Positions 20,764-35,199 of a stretch of DNA of 64,000 bases are shown here, in pieces. The notes beneath the pieces were generated by a model. That model was given only the letters and a program-made list of their open reading frames with translations. It had not been told where the DNA came from and did not search any database. This DNA is from Endocalyx cinctus. Taxonomy: Eukaryota > Ascomycota > Sordariomycetes > Amphisphaeriales > Apiosporaceae. Position numbers and translations under genes: made by a program. The stretch is taken from contig BCKC01000005.1 of NCBI GenBank assembly GCA_001600455.1, positions 1,984,001 to 2,048,000 of the forward strand, in the 5' to 3' direction. Position 1 is the stretch's first letter. The number at the start of each line of letters is the position of its first letter.

Positions 20764-23140
20764 TTATGGCGCAGAAGGGGACGGATGCGGTAACCTCATT
20801 ATCCCCTTCTTGCCAAACTTCGGGATCATCTGGCCCGGATGTATCTTCTCGATGTGCTTGCTGAGGTTGCAGCTCCGCTTGTCCGTCTTGGGGCAGTAAG
20901 GGCAGATATACTGGGTGTTGCCGTGATCAACGCGCATATGGCGGGACAGCGAGGTGGCGGCGTACTTCCCGGTGTACCTCTTCTTGCAATTCGAGCATGT
21001 TTTGGAGCTTTGGTCGACTACCATCGAAGAACTTGATCCAATCCATCATTAATTAGTTGATTTCATTTGAAGGGGTTGATGTAGGGTAGAGGCGTAAAGG
21101 GTTAAAAAGAAAGAAAGAGAAATTTACCTTGGCTCTCCGTACGATGATGTAACTTGTGGAGTGGTTAGCGAAGTATCTTGCGAACCGCTTTGCCACGATG
21201 TTGTCCTATGGCTCTCGGTCTGAGACGGGACTTCGAGATGATTCAAGGCAAGCTCGTCCTGTACCAGCTCCGGGGGACTGTAGGTGCCTTGATCCTGTAT
21301 TGCGAGCTTGGAGATTTGCTCCTCCAAGTACTGAGGGGAATATCGAGGGGTCTGAGACGTGGGCGTAGGTCCGCGAGAGCAGTATTGTCTTGATCTAGAA
21401 TCTGTCGCTATCCTTTGACACTTCTTAAGGATTTCAGCTACGAAGCGATTGAACGCACTGTAAGTGACAATAAGTCGATGACCGAGGGATATCAGATAAT
21501 CTTCTACGTCTCGCAAGCATTTGAGATTACCTAGGACGACCATAAGTTTCGTTGCCGACAGTATTCCTCTCACGATGGGGTCCCGGGCGGCGGACTGCGC
21601 AAATCCTGCCAGCGGTTCGAAGAGTGGGTTGAAAAGTTCCAATTGTTCTACGTGGCCACAGAGCACGACTGATGCTGCAAACTTCGGCGCTATTTCGACT
21701 TTATTCATAGAAAAGAGCTCTAACAAGGCGCTGCCGGACCGTGTAAATTCTATTTATGTGTTAGTTTATGCACATTGAAATGTTCGGATGAAAATTATTG
21801 GTTACTCGCCTCGAAAGAATTCAGCAAATATCCTAAATGGGAGCGATTCCTTTAGTTCGATGCCCACCTCCATAATTCGGCCATGGTTACTACATGGACT
21901 ACCTTGTAAGTGGGAATTAATCGACGACACGGGCGACGTATTAGTCGCGAAATTTGAATGGATCGAGTACATATAAGTGGGCGTCAGCGTGATTTGAGGG
22001 GGGCTAATATCTATGGGTATAGAAAAACCAGAGTTCATCGGTAAAGAGATGGGTAGCTGCTGCTGTTGCTGTTGCTGCTGTTGGACTCTTGAGTCGTGAT
22101 ACCCGCTGTTGTCGAAGCCCCCCCACAAAGGCGCCGAAAAGCCTGTTTGCAGGACGCCGGGAGCCGAAGGCGCCCATATACCCATACCGGTGCCGTCGAA
22201 ACCGGACATGGCGTCGGACATGGTCGTTTGCAAGGAAGGTTGCTGCTGTGCCTGAGGCGAAAACCGACTCGGGATAGGGATCGGCGCCGATCGCGATTCT
22301 CCACTAAATTGTCCGCCCACTTGCAAGTATTCCTGCGAATGCGACAGTGGCTGTGGGCTCATGGCACCGGCGGCGGCCGACAATCCCATCGAGTTGTTAT
22401 TCTCGGTCGGAAATAATTGATCGTAGAGCCGAGACAACTCCTCGCGCTCTACCGGCGTGGACATGTTCTCGGCGTGTTCCCTCCAGGCGTGAACGGCCGA
22501 ATCGCTGCGATTAGTATTGCACCTAATGTTGCAAATAGCGTGCTGACATATCATAGCGGTAATTAAATCTAGCGCACTAGCGGGTGGTTCGGCGCAATGG
22601 ATATCACGTAATACCATCAATCCACGCTGTCGCATGCGCGAGCAGCTCTCATGATCGTCGTCGCCTTGCAATCTTTGCTTTAAACTAGAACTGGTGTTGA
22701 TTGTCTGGTAGTATAGCTCGTTTGTTTTGTGCCTAAATTGCCTTAGGGTGTCCCAATGTCGCTGTAAGCATCTTTGGTCAGTAGAGGTGGGGAATCCGGA
22801 CTCTACAAGCCGGGCGTTGACAGGAATCTCGGGGTGATCCCGGGAGATTCGGTGGCGGGGTGGCTCGGGTGATTGATAAGGTAGAGGTTGGATGCTCGGA
22901 GGGGGAAAATAATGGTGGTCATCGTTCTCTGTCCAAAAAACAAAACAATTTTACTCATCAGCGCCTAATTTCGCCTACGATTTCTTCTATACGAGGGGTG
23001 CTTTCGTGAGGTAGGTAGATACCATTTAGAAGTTTAGCATGACTATCGTACGCTTCGTCGTAAAACCTCACGGTGGCGATTAAACCATCTATCGTGATTA
23101 AATCGGTAGAATCGTCGAAGCGAAAAGTGTTGGTCGCCAT
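20764..23140 (-). CDS. C2H2 zinc-finger transcription factor, C-terminal fingers
   Basis: Four exons on the minus strand: 23023-23140, 21806-22928, 21128-21730 and 20764-21031, giving 703 aa. The first exon reads 39 codons before a GTATCT donor; the second carries most of the protein. Intron 2 is uncertain at its 3' end: the first AG after the ACTAAC branch site breaks the frame, so I use the next one (GGCAG). Intron 3 has a single usable AG (CAAG). The C-terminus holds two zinc fingers: CxxC with HMRVDH (wide spacing) and a regular CPYCP...HIEKIH finger. The N-terminal two thirds contains a polyglutamine run, Ser/Pro-rich parts and a helical region (PLFEPLAGFAQSAARDPIVRGILS, then a leucine-rich stretch), as in other fungal regulators with fingers at the end. 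Targets are unknown. Confidence 0.8.
22053..22083 (-). repeat. CAG/CAA run coding polyglutamine
   Basis: A mixed CAG and CAA run codes about nine Gln in the C2H2 protein. Such runs are common in fungal regulators and may vary in length between strains. Confidence 0.8.
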
Positions 23141-26100
23141 GTCAATGACGATTAGTTTAGACTGAACAAAACAGCGTTGAAAGCGAGTGAGATGGGATAA
23201 TGCGGGGGTGGTTGATATATTTGAATTGGTCTGAAGTAAGTTGGATAAAAAGCAAGCCGTATTTATTAAAGTACGTAAGTAAAGTAATCATGTAGTATAA
23301 GAAATAAATAATTAGTGTAAAGGAAACGCCATGATAAGCAAGACCGGCGAGGCCCGGGGGATGCTGTGTTTTTGTAACCTTTAACGATGTGAAATGATTG
23401 ATTGTCCTGAGTGTTCTTGAGGGGGGTTAGATGATATCTAAATCATTATTATAGATTGTCCTTTTTTTTGCTTTCTCCAGTGATTATAGTGGACGATAGC
23501 TTAATATATACGTATGTCTAGAGTATATATGAAAAAGGTATACATACGAATGCATCCACAGCACAATCCAAAGTATAAGAAGAGTAATAAAATATAATAT
23601 AATCAAGTCTAACTCAGCATAGTAAGAATATGCCTAACAGAGATAAAGATATTTACATAGAGTATAGTATAGTAGTGACTTAAGGAGTTGGTAAGCAGTA
23701 AATCTTTTTAAACCTATAAGACTTGAGAACATCGCCAGTTCCAGCGAATCGGGAGGTGGTCCACTAGCCACCATCCCCATTTACTTCTTCGTTGACCTAT
23801 ATAATGTCCTTGGTGCATAAAAAAAAGAACTCATGACCGTCAATTAGTTCAAGGATCATGTTCAATGAATATTTCTCAACACGTTTGTTCGTATTCTTCG
23901 CATAAAATATGTGATATCTATTCCTTCCTTCTCGCCGCTGCGGTTTGATGTCGCCTCAAGGCCGGAGTGATATAAAAACCGAAACCCATAGGGGAAGCAA
24001 CCTACCTAAGGTATCCATCATCCGTCTCGCGCCGAAAAATGGATACTACATGTAATCAACAATCCCGTGGTCAGAAATGTCAGGGGTCGATGCAAGACCT
24101 TAGGCCTATGAAAAAACGGTTACGTATACCCACACGTTTGTCAGTAGAAAGCCTGACGGATACGCCTTGACCTATCTACTGTGTATCTGTCCATCCCGGA
24201 CTAGGAAGTACCAAATTATTACGGTCGGAATAATCTCGCTCAGAAACGGGTAACGGTTTACGTTTCTTGTCCTGCTAAAGATATGTCGCCTTTTTCTTTT
24301 TCTTTTTCTTCTCCTTTTCCTTTCGGCAAAGAACACAGAAATTTGGCGGGTTTTGGTTATAGGTACCGGAGTACACCGAGTACGACCTTGTTCTGTGGTT
24401 TTGCTTCTCTTGGGGGCTGGGCTCAAGACTTACACCCAAACATTACAAGATCGACGCATTATTTTTCTTGATATGGAAATGGTTAAATGGTACAGGATGC
24501 ATAATTGAATAGTCACAACATGAAATAAAAAAATTACGTGTTGAGAAATGAAATGAGGCTGAGTTAAATGTAGAATTGTACTTGAATTTCTATGGTATGT
24601 ACATAGCAGAGGGATATAAGGTAATAAACGTAAAGGTCATTGTTAGAACCGAATACTATGGTAAATAAATATCTCGCTTCACCGCTCTTCTTTGTACATC
24701 CCATGTCCAGGAATTGTCCTATTACTTGCATAACAGTAACAGTCATCGGGTCCCGCTTTCCCTTTCAACCTCCACGATCTGGCCCGGCTCTTCCAGCTAA
24801 GATCGTTATCGATCCCCTCGTTCTCCTTTTAAGGGCCTTTGGATGGCCAAGCTGCGAAAGTTCGAGCTTACGCAAATGACCCTTGGGACTACGTCGCTCC
24901 CACGCATAGTCACCTAGTCACCTCATCATCTGTCATGATAATTTTTTTTTTTAAAGACTACCCATGTGTAAGTAGGCACGATGTCGCCATATTCATACAT
25001 AATATTCCATATCAGTGATGTTGTTTTATTTTTAGTTGTATCTGCAACAGCTGCGCTGGAGAGGCTCTCGTTTTAAGTGTGGTATGCTAGATTGAATGTT
25101 GATGATAGGACATTCTATGTCGTACCAACAGCAACGGTTTTCTCTCATTGTAAACTCCAGGGCCACAATGGTTTCTTAATAAGAACATCCTTTGTCATAC
25201 GTTATTACTATTTATTACACCTAATTACTAACCAGAAAACCGAGCATAAACTCTGGATAGACTTTGATAGAGGTCACTCCTGTCCTAGGATTGATTTGAT
25301 CATTTATCACTGGTAGATACTGGTGACTGGGTGGGTTAGCTACAAGTACATCGCCAATCTAGATTGGAGGGGCAATCCACACCCGCCACGAATCAGCTTG
25401 CCAAGCCGGTTAACAAAAACCTGGGTTCAAGATGACCCAATAGCCAGTTGGCGGTGGACAGAAATCATGTAGTGTGTTCCTTGTCGTTGGACGCAACCAT
25501 AACAAAAGAAGAAGTAACAAACGAAAAAAAAAAAAAAAAAAAAACAGAGCATGCTTAATAAGTGGATATAAAAATAATTTTCATCGATCCAAGAATATAA
25601 CACACGAGTGAAGATCGATTATCGCATGATACACGCACATAATACGTAGGGACTTTTCACCAAATCCTCTCAAGTTGTCAAGACGTAGGGCTGCAGCTCA
25701 CCAAGTGCCACCCATCCGCAGATCCTTCGTGTCCTATCTAAACGCCGTCCTCGCAATTGATTTTACTTGACATGTGCCAAGTACGGAGGGCGAAGAGAGA
25801 ATAGTTGAAGTATTTGTCGTAAGCTCGGGTCTCGAAAGAGTTCTTACTTTTTAGTCTGGCGACCTGTAAACGAGCTCTCAAAATAAAACATTGCTCCGTC
25901 GCACGTAAGCCGGGAGAAGATACCTGGACAAATCTTGGGTCGGCGATAAACTAAAGATTGAGGAATCGGGGTATGTGGATTGGTGCACTACAGATCCCGA
26001 CCCTGAGGGTTGCGGCTCGCCGTATTTCAAATCCGAATTTATATTTCGGTACGTACAGTATATGATATAGAGATGTGGAGTTTCTAGTGCTGCTCATTTC

Positions 26101-26993
26101 TTAGCAAGGAGTCTGGGAGTATGGATCCTCCCGTTCGGGGTGTATCGCCAAAGACCAGCCCACCTTGCATGCATATAGTGTACTTAATTGATCCAAGTAC
26201 TATACTTAGATACTTAGTAATAGGACCCGAAACCTCCCTGTTATATGCAACCCAATCTCGCTCGCAGTATGTCATATATTGTGTAAAAAGGTAGAGTAAA
26301 GTACCGTCGTTGTATCCTACGCGTATAATCCTCTTTAGGATCAGGTCGGTCAGTCAGAATAGCTGCCTGGTATCTGGATGTTTAATATCTCATCATTATT
26401 ATTGCTTAGTTCCTCGTATTATCAAGTGACCACGTCAAAACCCTGCCAATCCAAGCCAATCCACTATCGGGGCGGGTGGCTCTCCTACTCCACAAAAGCT
26501 AACTAGACCGTCGGATGGATAGAGAAACACCTGAAACAATTAAAGCGACGTAGAAACAACTGATTGCGGCGAAATCATTCGCGCAAAACTCGAAATAATA
26601 TGATATACCGAAGATGAGATAACTGGTGTCAGCTAAAGACCTACGCTGGCATTGTGATCGACATTCACCTGTTTATTTATGCAAACCTCGGGCTTCAACC
26701 TGGAGCGGGTTAAGTATGAATTTTCCATAGGCACCAAACATTCAGAAGGATGAATTGAAGAGGACAAGTAAAGATTGGGCGTAGGAGATGGGTTCATCTT
26801 TACCAATTCTTTATGTATATAAATATCATGTATAACCTTCATCCATATCATGATTTCTGTGTTGATATATGTACCAAGTATGAGGTTTATCTTCGAGAAT
26901 AAACAACTATCTTCAAATCAAAATCCCCAAGAAAATAATTTAATAATAATAATAATAATCAAGCTTCGTTTCTACAAGCGTACTACATACACA
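23141..26993. other. Gene-poor AT-rich stretch
   Basis: About 3.9 kb with no gene I can support on either strand. It contains homopolymer A runs (about 25525-25544), a CT-rich run (24288-24320) and a 14-bp perfect palindrome at 25354-25367. Frames such as 24172-24426 are low-complexity. Confidence 0.45.
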
Positions 26994-27309
26994 ATGCCTC
27001 CTTCAACTCCCGTCCGACAAGATTCACCAGATCGGATCGAAAGAAAGTCGACATCTAATCATAAGAAAAGCTCAAAGTCCAAAACACAGAAAGGTGCCTT
27101 GCCTCTCTCCTTTCTCCTTTCTCTCACTCTCATCATTATCATCATCATCATCATCATGACTGATTAGTCATTCATATCATACTAGCTGACACTCTGACTA
27201 ATGTATAAAACTACAAATAGAAAATTCAGTACCTATGGAGTTGTGGCTTGCTAGCGAGCACCCATGGAGCCCGGAAACTTCTACAAGACAGGTGACGTCT
27301 AAAAAGTGA
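26994..27309 (+). CDS. Possible two-exon gene for a 62-aa basic peptide
   Basis: Exons 26994-27093 and 27221-27309, joined in phase 1 across a 127-nt intron with a CTGACTAAT branch-like segment and TAG acceptor. The donor is GTGCCT, which is weak. The product is Lys/Ser/Arg-rich in the first half (RQDSPDRIERKS, KKSSKSKTQK) and ends with a Trp-containing part (MELWLASEHPWSPET). No signal peptide. Codon-level features are modest, so this may be chance; it is the only plausible gene in a 7.6-kb gene-poor stretch. Confidence 0.3.
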
Positions 27310-30300
27310 ATTTAACTACAGAGTACTATGTAGCGTTTCCCGGTTCCGCCGGTCCGGGGTACTAGTACCTGGAAGGGGGTGGGAAATGGGTGTGTACCGA
27401 TCTCAATTAGGGATCGATAGTGTAAGGGTATCGGTAATAGTTATAATAAATATATTATGTACATACTTATCTAGGCAGTTATAATGATTATGTCATGTAC
27501 ATACATAAAACGGGCGAATCCTTTGTTTCTTTCTTTCTTCTCTTGGGTATGGTATGGCAGGGTTGAGCGTGGGGTGTTAAGAAAACTGCCCCCATCGCTG
27601 GGTCACAAGAGCCTCTGATCAATGCGTTGGCAGCTATTCCCCCACAGAGCTCGGTCATTTTATACGGATGTAGGAATGCAGGGATATAAAGAAAAGAAAA
27701 CGAACGGCCTAGAATATCTTAATTGGTTCTTTTGTTTAAATAATTAAATGTTTTTATTTATTTCTCTTTCTACATTTTTTATTCCATTTTTTGCCTTATT
27801 TATCTGCTAGTTTATATTTTATCTATTTCTCTTTTCTTGTCCTTACCGAGTAGTCATATAGTACTCAGTACTTAGTTGTAACCAAAGTACTCAAGATATT
27901 CCCATGCAGGCGACGACAATTGCCAACGAGAAGACATGATAGGTGCGCATTACTTCCCTAACGGTCAAGATGAAAGGGCAGTGCCGTCTGATCTAGTGGA
28001 GCAGCTCCTAGGAAATATAACAGCTAATCATAGGTTATGCAAGTTTCAGGACATCAGCCGCACAAAACTTGAAACGCAACCTATCAACTGCGCTTGAGGT
28101 CAGCAATTGTGTATATTCACATTACCAAAACGAATATCCTCATTGTTATAAAGAACATCTTAATAATCCTAGCATCGCTGGCGCATGATTTACGACGTCA
28201 ATCCTTAGATCTAAAGATGCAACGGTGCCTAATCATTATCAACCCGCTAGTAGTCCATAACCCCCTTTTTTGAGACAAATGATCTCGTAGTGATCGGATA
28301 AGGTAAGACAAGAACACTCGAAGGAAGAGACATATGTGCCAGCGATAGAGACAGTCTTAGATGCCCGTCAGATTTTTTCGATCCCCGGGACTTTCTGTTG
28401 TGGGAAGGTTGATGCGACATCCACTATCAGTAGCTTACATAGCATGGGGCGTGTGATCACGAACGTCTAGCCTCACGGGCAACTTCATAGGTGTCCATGT
28501 TTTCAGAAAAGTGACATATCTAAACACGGAAGTCTCAGTCATTTATTTCTTTTCTTTTTTTCTTCAGTAAATAGATATTTCTTATTATAAAAGAAAGGTC
28601 AAGAAAACACCAATGGTTTTCCATCCTAACCTAGACAACCCACCTTGAGAAATATCCAGCCAGCGCCAGCTGGGATACCAGGAGTTGTTGATCAGGCTCC
28701 GGGTAAGTGAAACATAATCCATATGCATTCAACACCGTTTCCATACTTATAGAACCACCAAGTGCGCCATTATTTCTCCCATTCGACACGAAACATTTTT
28801 GCGACCCAACCCGGCAAGTTTCTTCGTTCACTTTCATACCCGAAAAAAGTCGCGATACGTTGAAAAAAAAAAAAAAAAATTTTCTATCAAATCTCACCAT
28901 TGACGCCCGAGATTAAGCCACATTGTCGTGGCCTCGAGACCGGCGATATAATTCATACCTCTACTTTCAGGATTGCTGGATAGGTTGATAAGTCACAAAG
29001 AGTGGAGGTCCGCCGGTGGTGGTACCTATCTCTTCATTGGGTTTGGACGGTGTGGGGAGCTCACCTTTGCTTACCTGCTGATAGTGTCGCCGATTCGAGG
29101 ACTGGATAATCATTGATGTGAGATATATTGGCTATTATGATCGTATAACCTCTGGGAAGCGACAGCGGTTTCCGATCCGGCCAAACATTCTACCTTCTTG
29201 CTTACGCATTTCTTTTCCACGGCGCCATCGAGTGCTGCCAAACTATTACTTAGTGGGTTATATGATTGCTTCTACGACGGAGTAAAAGTTTTAGCCTCTT
29301 GTCCTTGGGCTGCATTCACCGCATCTCTTGACCGTTAGCTTGATCGTCTCGGACCCCCTGCCGACTTGAGGCGCTTCTTCCTTTGGGTACAAAGAAAATA
29401 AAAGCTAAGAGAAGAACTCCAGCTACGGTAGAAGAGGAACTAACCAATTGCTGATTTTTCGCTTGGCAGAAGCCGATAACTGCTGGGACTTTGCGGTGGA
29501 GCTGTAGGTGTGCCGATGGGTGATGGACTTTGTGAAACACTAAATCCGGCTACACTCGGCCAAAACCGGACGAGGCGGTAGAGGCAGAGCGGTTACGCAG
29601 GGAGAGCTGGTGTTAGCGGAGTTTCTGATGGTATAGATTCGTCGCCCCAAAGCATAATCCAGCCTTAGAATCGTTGGTAAGTCTTGCCTGAGCTAGACTC
29701 ACTCGCGAACAGGTCGTATCTAAGACTGCACAGGTCGATTTTAAGACCGCTTTAATAATAGTATGGACGCTTGGGGAGGTCGCATTCATGATCGCAGATA
29801 AGCACAAGCGATCGCCGTCTTCAATTTTCATGCCCTAATCATACCTATTCAACCTAATGTCAAGGTTTCGCGCTGAAACTTTCAATGGTTGGACCCTCGG
29901 CGTTCCCGAAAGTGAATGTCAAGCTATCAGGGCTATTCCGCATGTCGCACGGAACCGTAAGTGGCATTTCTCCTCTGATGTCCTGAAGTTCTCGCCCAGC
30001 TACTGCCTATGGCCGTGATGTAGCACAACAGGAAAGCGGCACGTAATTCCACATGCTATCTTTATCAGTCGGGCTTTTAGCGCATATGAATGAACGAAAC
30101 GGCATCTATGACTATGCTGGCACGTTAGACCACCGTTATTATGCCTTAATAACCATTATCAAAATTTGGCCGTATCTATGGCACTGAATAATGAGTTTCC
30201 GTTCATATTCGCTATGTTTGTGTTAGTATGATGAACCCCGAATTGAGGTTAGGGGATATACCTCACTATTTCAATCCACTAGGCGGTCTCGAGGGCCCAT

Positions 30301-30777
30301 GCAGCCAATTAACCCCCCACCCACCCCCACCCAAAAAAAAAGAAACAAAAAGGCGATTGAAGGTATACTGGAAACAATGGGTTGAGAAAACATTAGTATC
30401 ATCCTACACGAGGTGCTGATTGTATCTCGTATCTAGTTCCTGCTCCAATAGCCAAAGTATTAATTGCTTTATAGTTATCTCATTATTCATTATATATTAC
30501 ATTAATGTGTAGCTGTAAATATCTAACCGAGGCCTTGAAGTTTATGCATGAAAAAAAAAAAAAAAGGCCTTTCTTCGTTCATAGCACAACCGGCAAACAC
30601 GCTTTAATACCAAATTGCCTCTTTACTCTTCGTGAGCGGGGGGTATCTATTAAACCAATTGCTATATCCGGGTTTCGTGTCATTAGTCTGAAAAGTAGTA
30701 AAACAAACGCCGTCATTAATTCTTTAGATGAACTATTTGTTCTTGCATCGAATAATTGGAAGGGTAAAGTGGCTAGC
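27310..30777. other. Gene-poor AT-rich stretch with a possible gene relic
   Basis: No intact gene supported. On the minus strand between about 29831 and 29316 there are short open pieces interrupted by stops, described under findings. Homopolymers occur at about 28863-28879 (A), 30308-30330 (C-rich) and 30549-30566 (A). Confidence 0.4.
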
Positions 30778-32648
<1,871 letters not shown>

Positions 32649-33364
32649 AAGACAAGTTGCAAGATCAACCTTTCTATTTAAACTTAATATATGCTCATTT
32701 GAGAAAAAGGAAAAAAAAAAAAAACAAATAGAAGAATAAAAAGAAAAGATTTAAAGTTATGGAATAAGGTTAATGTCGATTAACGGATGAAAAGAAAGAC
32801 GGTTAAAAGTCCAAGAATTGAAGCACACTGCATTAGCGGGACAAACAAATAAATAAGACAACAACCTACAAAAGGTATAGCCCGAATAATCCGAATCTAC
32901 TACTGCTGCACTGTAACCAACTGTTATACAGTACACTACGTACGGAGTAACACACTAATCTTAACAAAATTAGGGGACCAGAAATTCCCCGAGAGAAGTG
33001 GGAAGCGTACGGTCACTTGAATATGTGGCTGAATCTGTATTGTTCTTTGATGTTATATGGATGTATCCTAGATACTCCGTAGAACAAACCAAGTACGGAG
33101 TATATAATAAACAATAAATGCATACGGAACGCTAGAAATTGAATATATTGTACGGAGTACAGAGTACAACATTATGAGCTACATAAATATCAGATGACAA
33201 CCTACTCTAAAAACGCCACAAGCCCCCGGCCCGCCCTGTTTATAGGGTATCAGAATCTTGCTTTTCCCGCCGTGTGTTTATGAATATGCAAAGAAGAAAC
33301 CCGGTACTACCTGAACGCTTTTACAGAAGAAATACTATACTACAAATGAAAATGAGAGGTACCC
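32649..33364. other. Spacer with clustered TACGGAGTA motifs
   Basis: Promoter side of the GH47 gene and 3' side of RMD1. Four copies of the 9-mer TACGGAGTA or its complement lie within 220 bp (32941, 33073, 33094, 33151). An A run is present near 32711-32724. Confidence 0.6.
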
Positions 33365-35199
33365 TCATATACCCATGAAGGTTGTACCTACATAATCAGA
33401 ACCGCATACGGCACTTCTCTGCTGCTCGTTTAGACTCGCCCCCAACTGTCTTAGCTCTTCGAGAGAAATGTTTGCTCTCTTAGCAATCGACTCCCAATTG
33501 ATTGGAGCAGCATTCGTGCCGTTTGGCATTATGACAATACCAGAACCCCCCTTGGAGGTCTCTTTATGGAGTATGATGAATCGTAGAACGACTTCACTGA
33601 TGGTGACGCAAATACTGACAATGATGAGAACGATGATGATCCACGTGATAATACTCATCTTTGAGTGCGCCACCGAGTCGGATAAAATCTCGGCGAGATC
33701 GAGGAAGACGCGGCAACGTTCGTTAAGAACTTTCGTACGCGGGTCGATCTCTAAATATTCCCGAATTGCAACGTATAGGGGATGTAACGTTGGTTCAGAA
33801 TCCCAGAAGAAATTAGGGACGTCGAGAATATTAGACGCTGGTGAAATCTAAATTAGTATTGTCTTTGGGGACTGAATATTAGATATATAGTCAAGGAGGC
33901 TTTCAATCACTTACATAGGTTAATTTCGACACGGCTTTTAAATAGGCGACCTAGAATCTTGACGATCTCTGTTCTCGTCATGTTCAATTCACCCGTCAAA
34001 GCCAGACGCTTTGGCACGTGGTCCGCATTGATCATTGTTTCCGACATACGTTCTTCGAAGAAGCATAGCTTGGTACTCTGGGCAATGGCGTGACTAATAG
34101 TGAGCCTGACCATGTGATCAGATCGAGGCAGAAGAGTAATCATGTCGTTGAATATACGTGGTCTTTTTATATCGTTATTGTACTCGAAGTGGAATTCCTC
34201 TGTTTCGTAGTCGCTCTGCTCGAGCGGGCGTGTTACTAGGGAGATGCCCGTCTCATTTTCGGCAAACGTGATGTCGGCCAGAATTGCTTTCTCCTGATGC
34301 TCGGTGAAATTCCAGAAAACCACGACGCCGTATGAGAAGATAAACATCTCGGCGAACTGCTTAGCGTCTGGTGCGAACCTATTGACCGGACTCAATAGTC
34401 GTCCATCTTCCCGCTGGTGACTACTACCTCTGTCGTCGGATCCACGACGTGGGACACCGTTCTCATCAGTAGGGCTTTCGCTTCTCTCCCCAAACGCATA
34501 GTCATCATAATACCCCATATGTTCATCCCTCTGCTCGCTCCGCTCAATCTCCAGATCTAGAACAGTCTTGCCCGTCCCAGGAGATTTCAATATCGGCCGG
34601 CTGCGAACCCGGTAGCCGTCAATACCGGGAAGTAGAGGAGTGTGGTAGACAACGTAGAGACAATCGTCGTAGAGCTTTGTCCTGGCACCATGTTTCTTGT
34701 GCAGGAATTCCGAGGTCGACTTCATCTTGTACGATTGTGCAGTACAATAGGCAGTAAGTCTGGACACCTTCTGCGTTCTTTCCGACTTAGGCAGGCGTTC
34801 GGCATAGCTCTTCCCGCGCAAGCCACCTCGTTTTCGTAATTCGTCCAACTCTTCATCCGTGAGAGGTCTTGTCTCTTCTTCTTGTAACGCCGTGGTTTCT
34901 TCATCATCCGTCTCACTCTCTTTTACCGTCTCAGGTAACAGTACCAGTTTCTCGCTGATTCTAGTCGTACGCGAAGGCATGTTATGCTGACCGGTACGCG
35001 ATGCTACGTTGGGCAATCCTCCTCCGCTCGTGCGCCGAGTTCCTGGGGTAGTACTGCGGCCGCCTCGCGGTGGAGGTGTGCGAGGCTGACCGGAGGGAAT
35101 CTCGGAAGCATACTGTAGGACATTGTCGACAGATATCAATCGCATCGGAGATCGGGTAGGAGGAGTTCCACGATTGCTTGGGTTGCCCGGCGTTGCCAT
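33365..35199 (-). CDS. RMD1/DUF155 family membrane protein
   Basis: Two exons on the minus strand, 33915-35199 and 33365-33837, give 585 aa. The donor is GTAAGT in phase 1. Two AG acceptors lie 10 nt apart; only the distal CAG keeps the frame and gives the conserved INLSSNILDVPNFFWD. Residues 1-170 are polar and disordered. The DUF155 core runs through RLTAYCTAQSY, EMFIFSYGVVVFWNFTEHQEKAIL, ETEEFHFEYN, LLPRSDHMVRLTISHAIAQSTKLCFFEERM, EPTLHPLYVAIREYLEID and VLNERCRVFLDLAEIL. A single C-terminal membrane segment (ITWIIIVLIIVSICVTISEVVL) follows, then a tail with the SLEELRQL motif usual in fungi. In yeast, Rmd1 is needed for meiotic nuclear division; the biochemical role is unknown. Confidence 0.92.
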
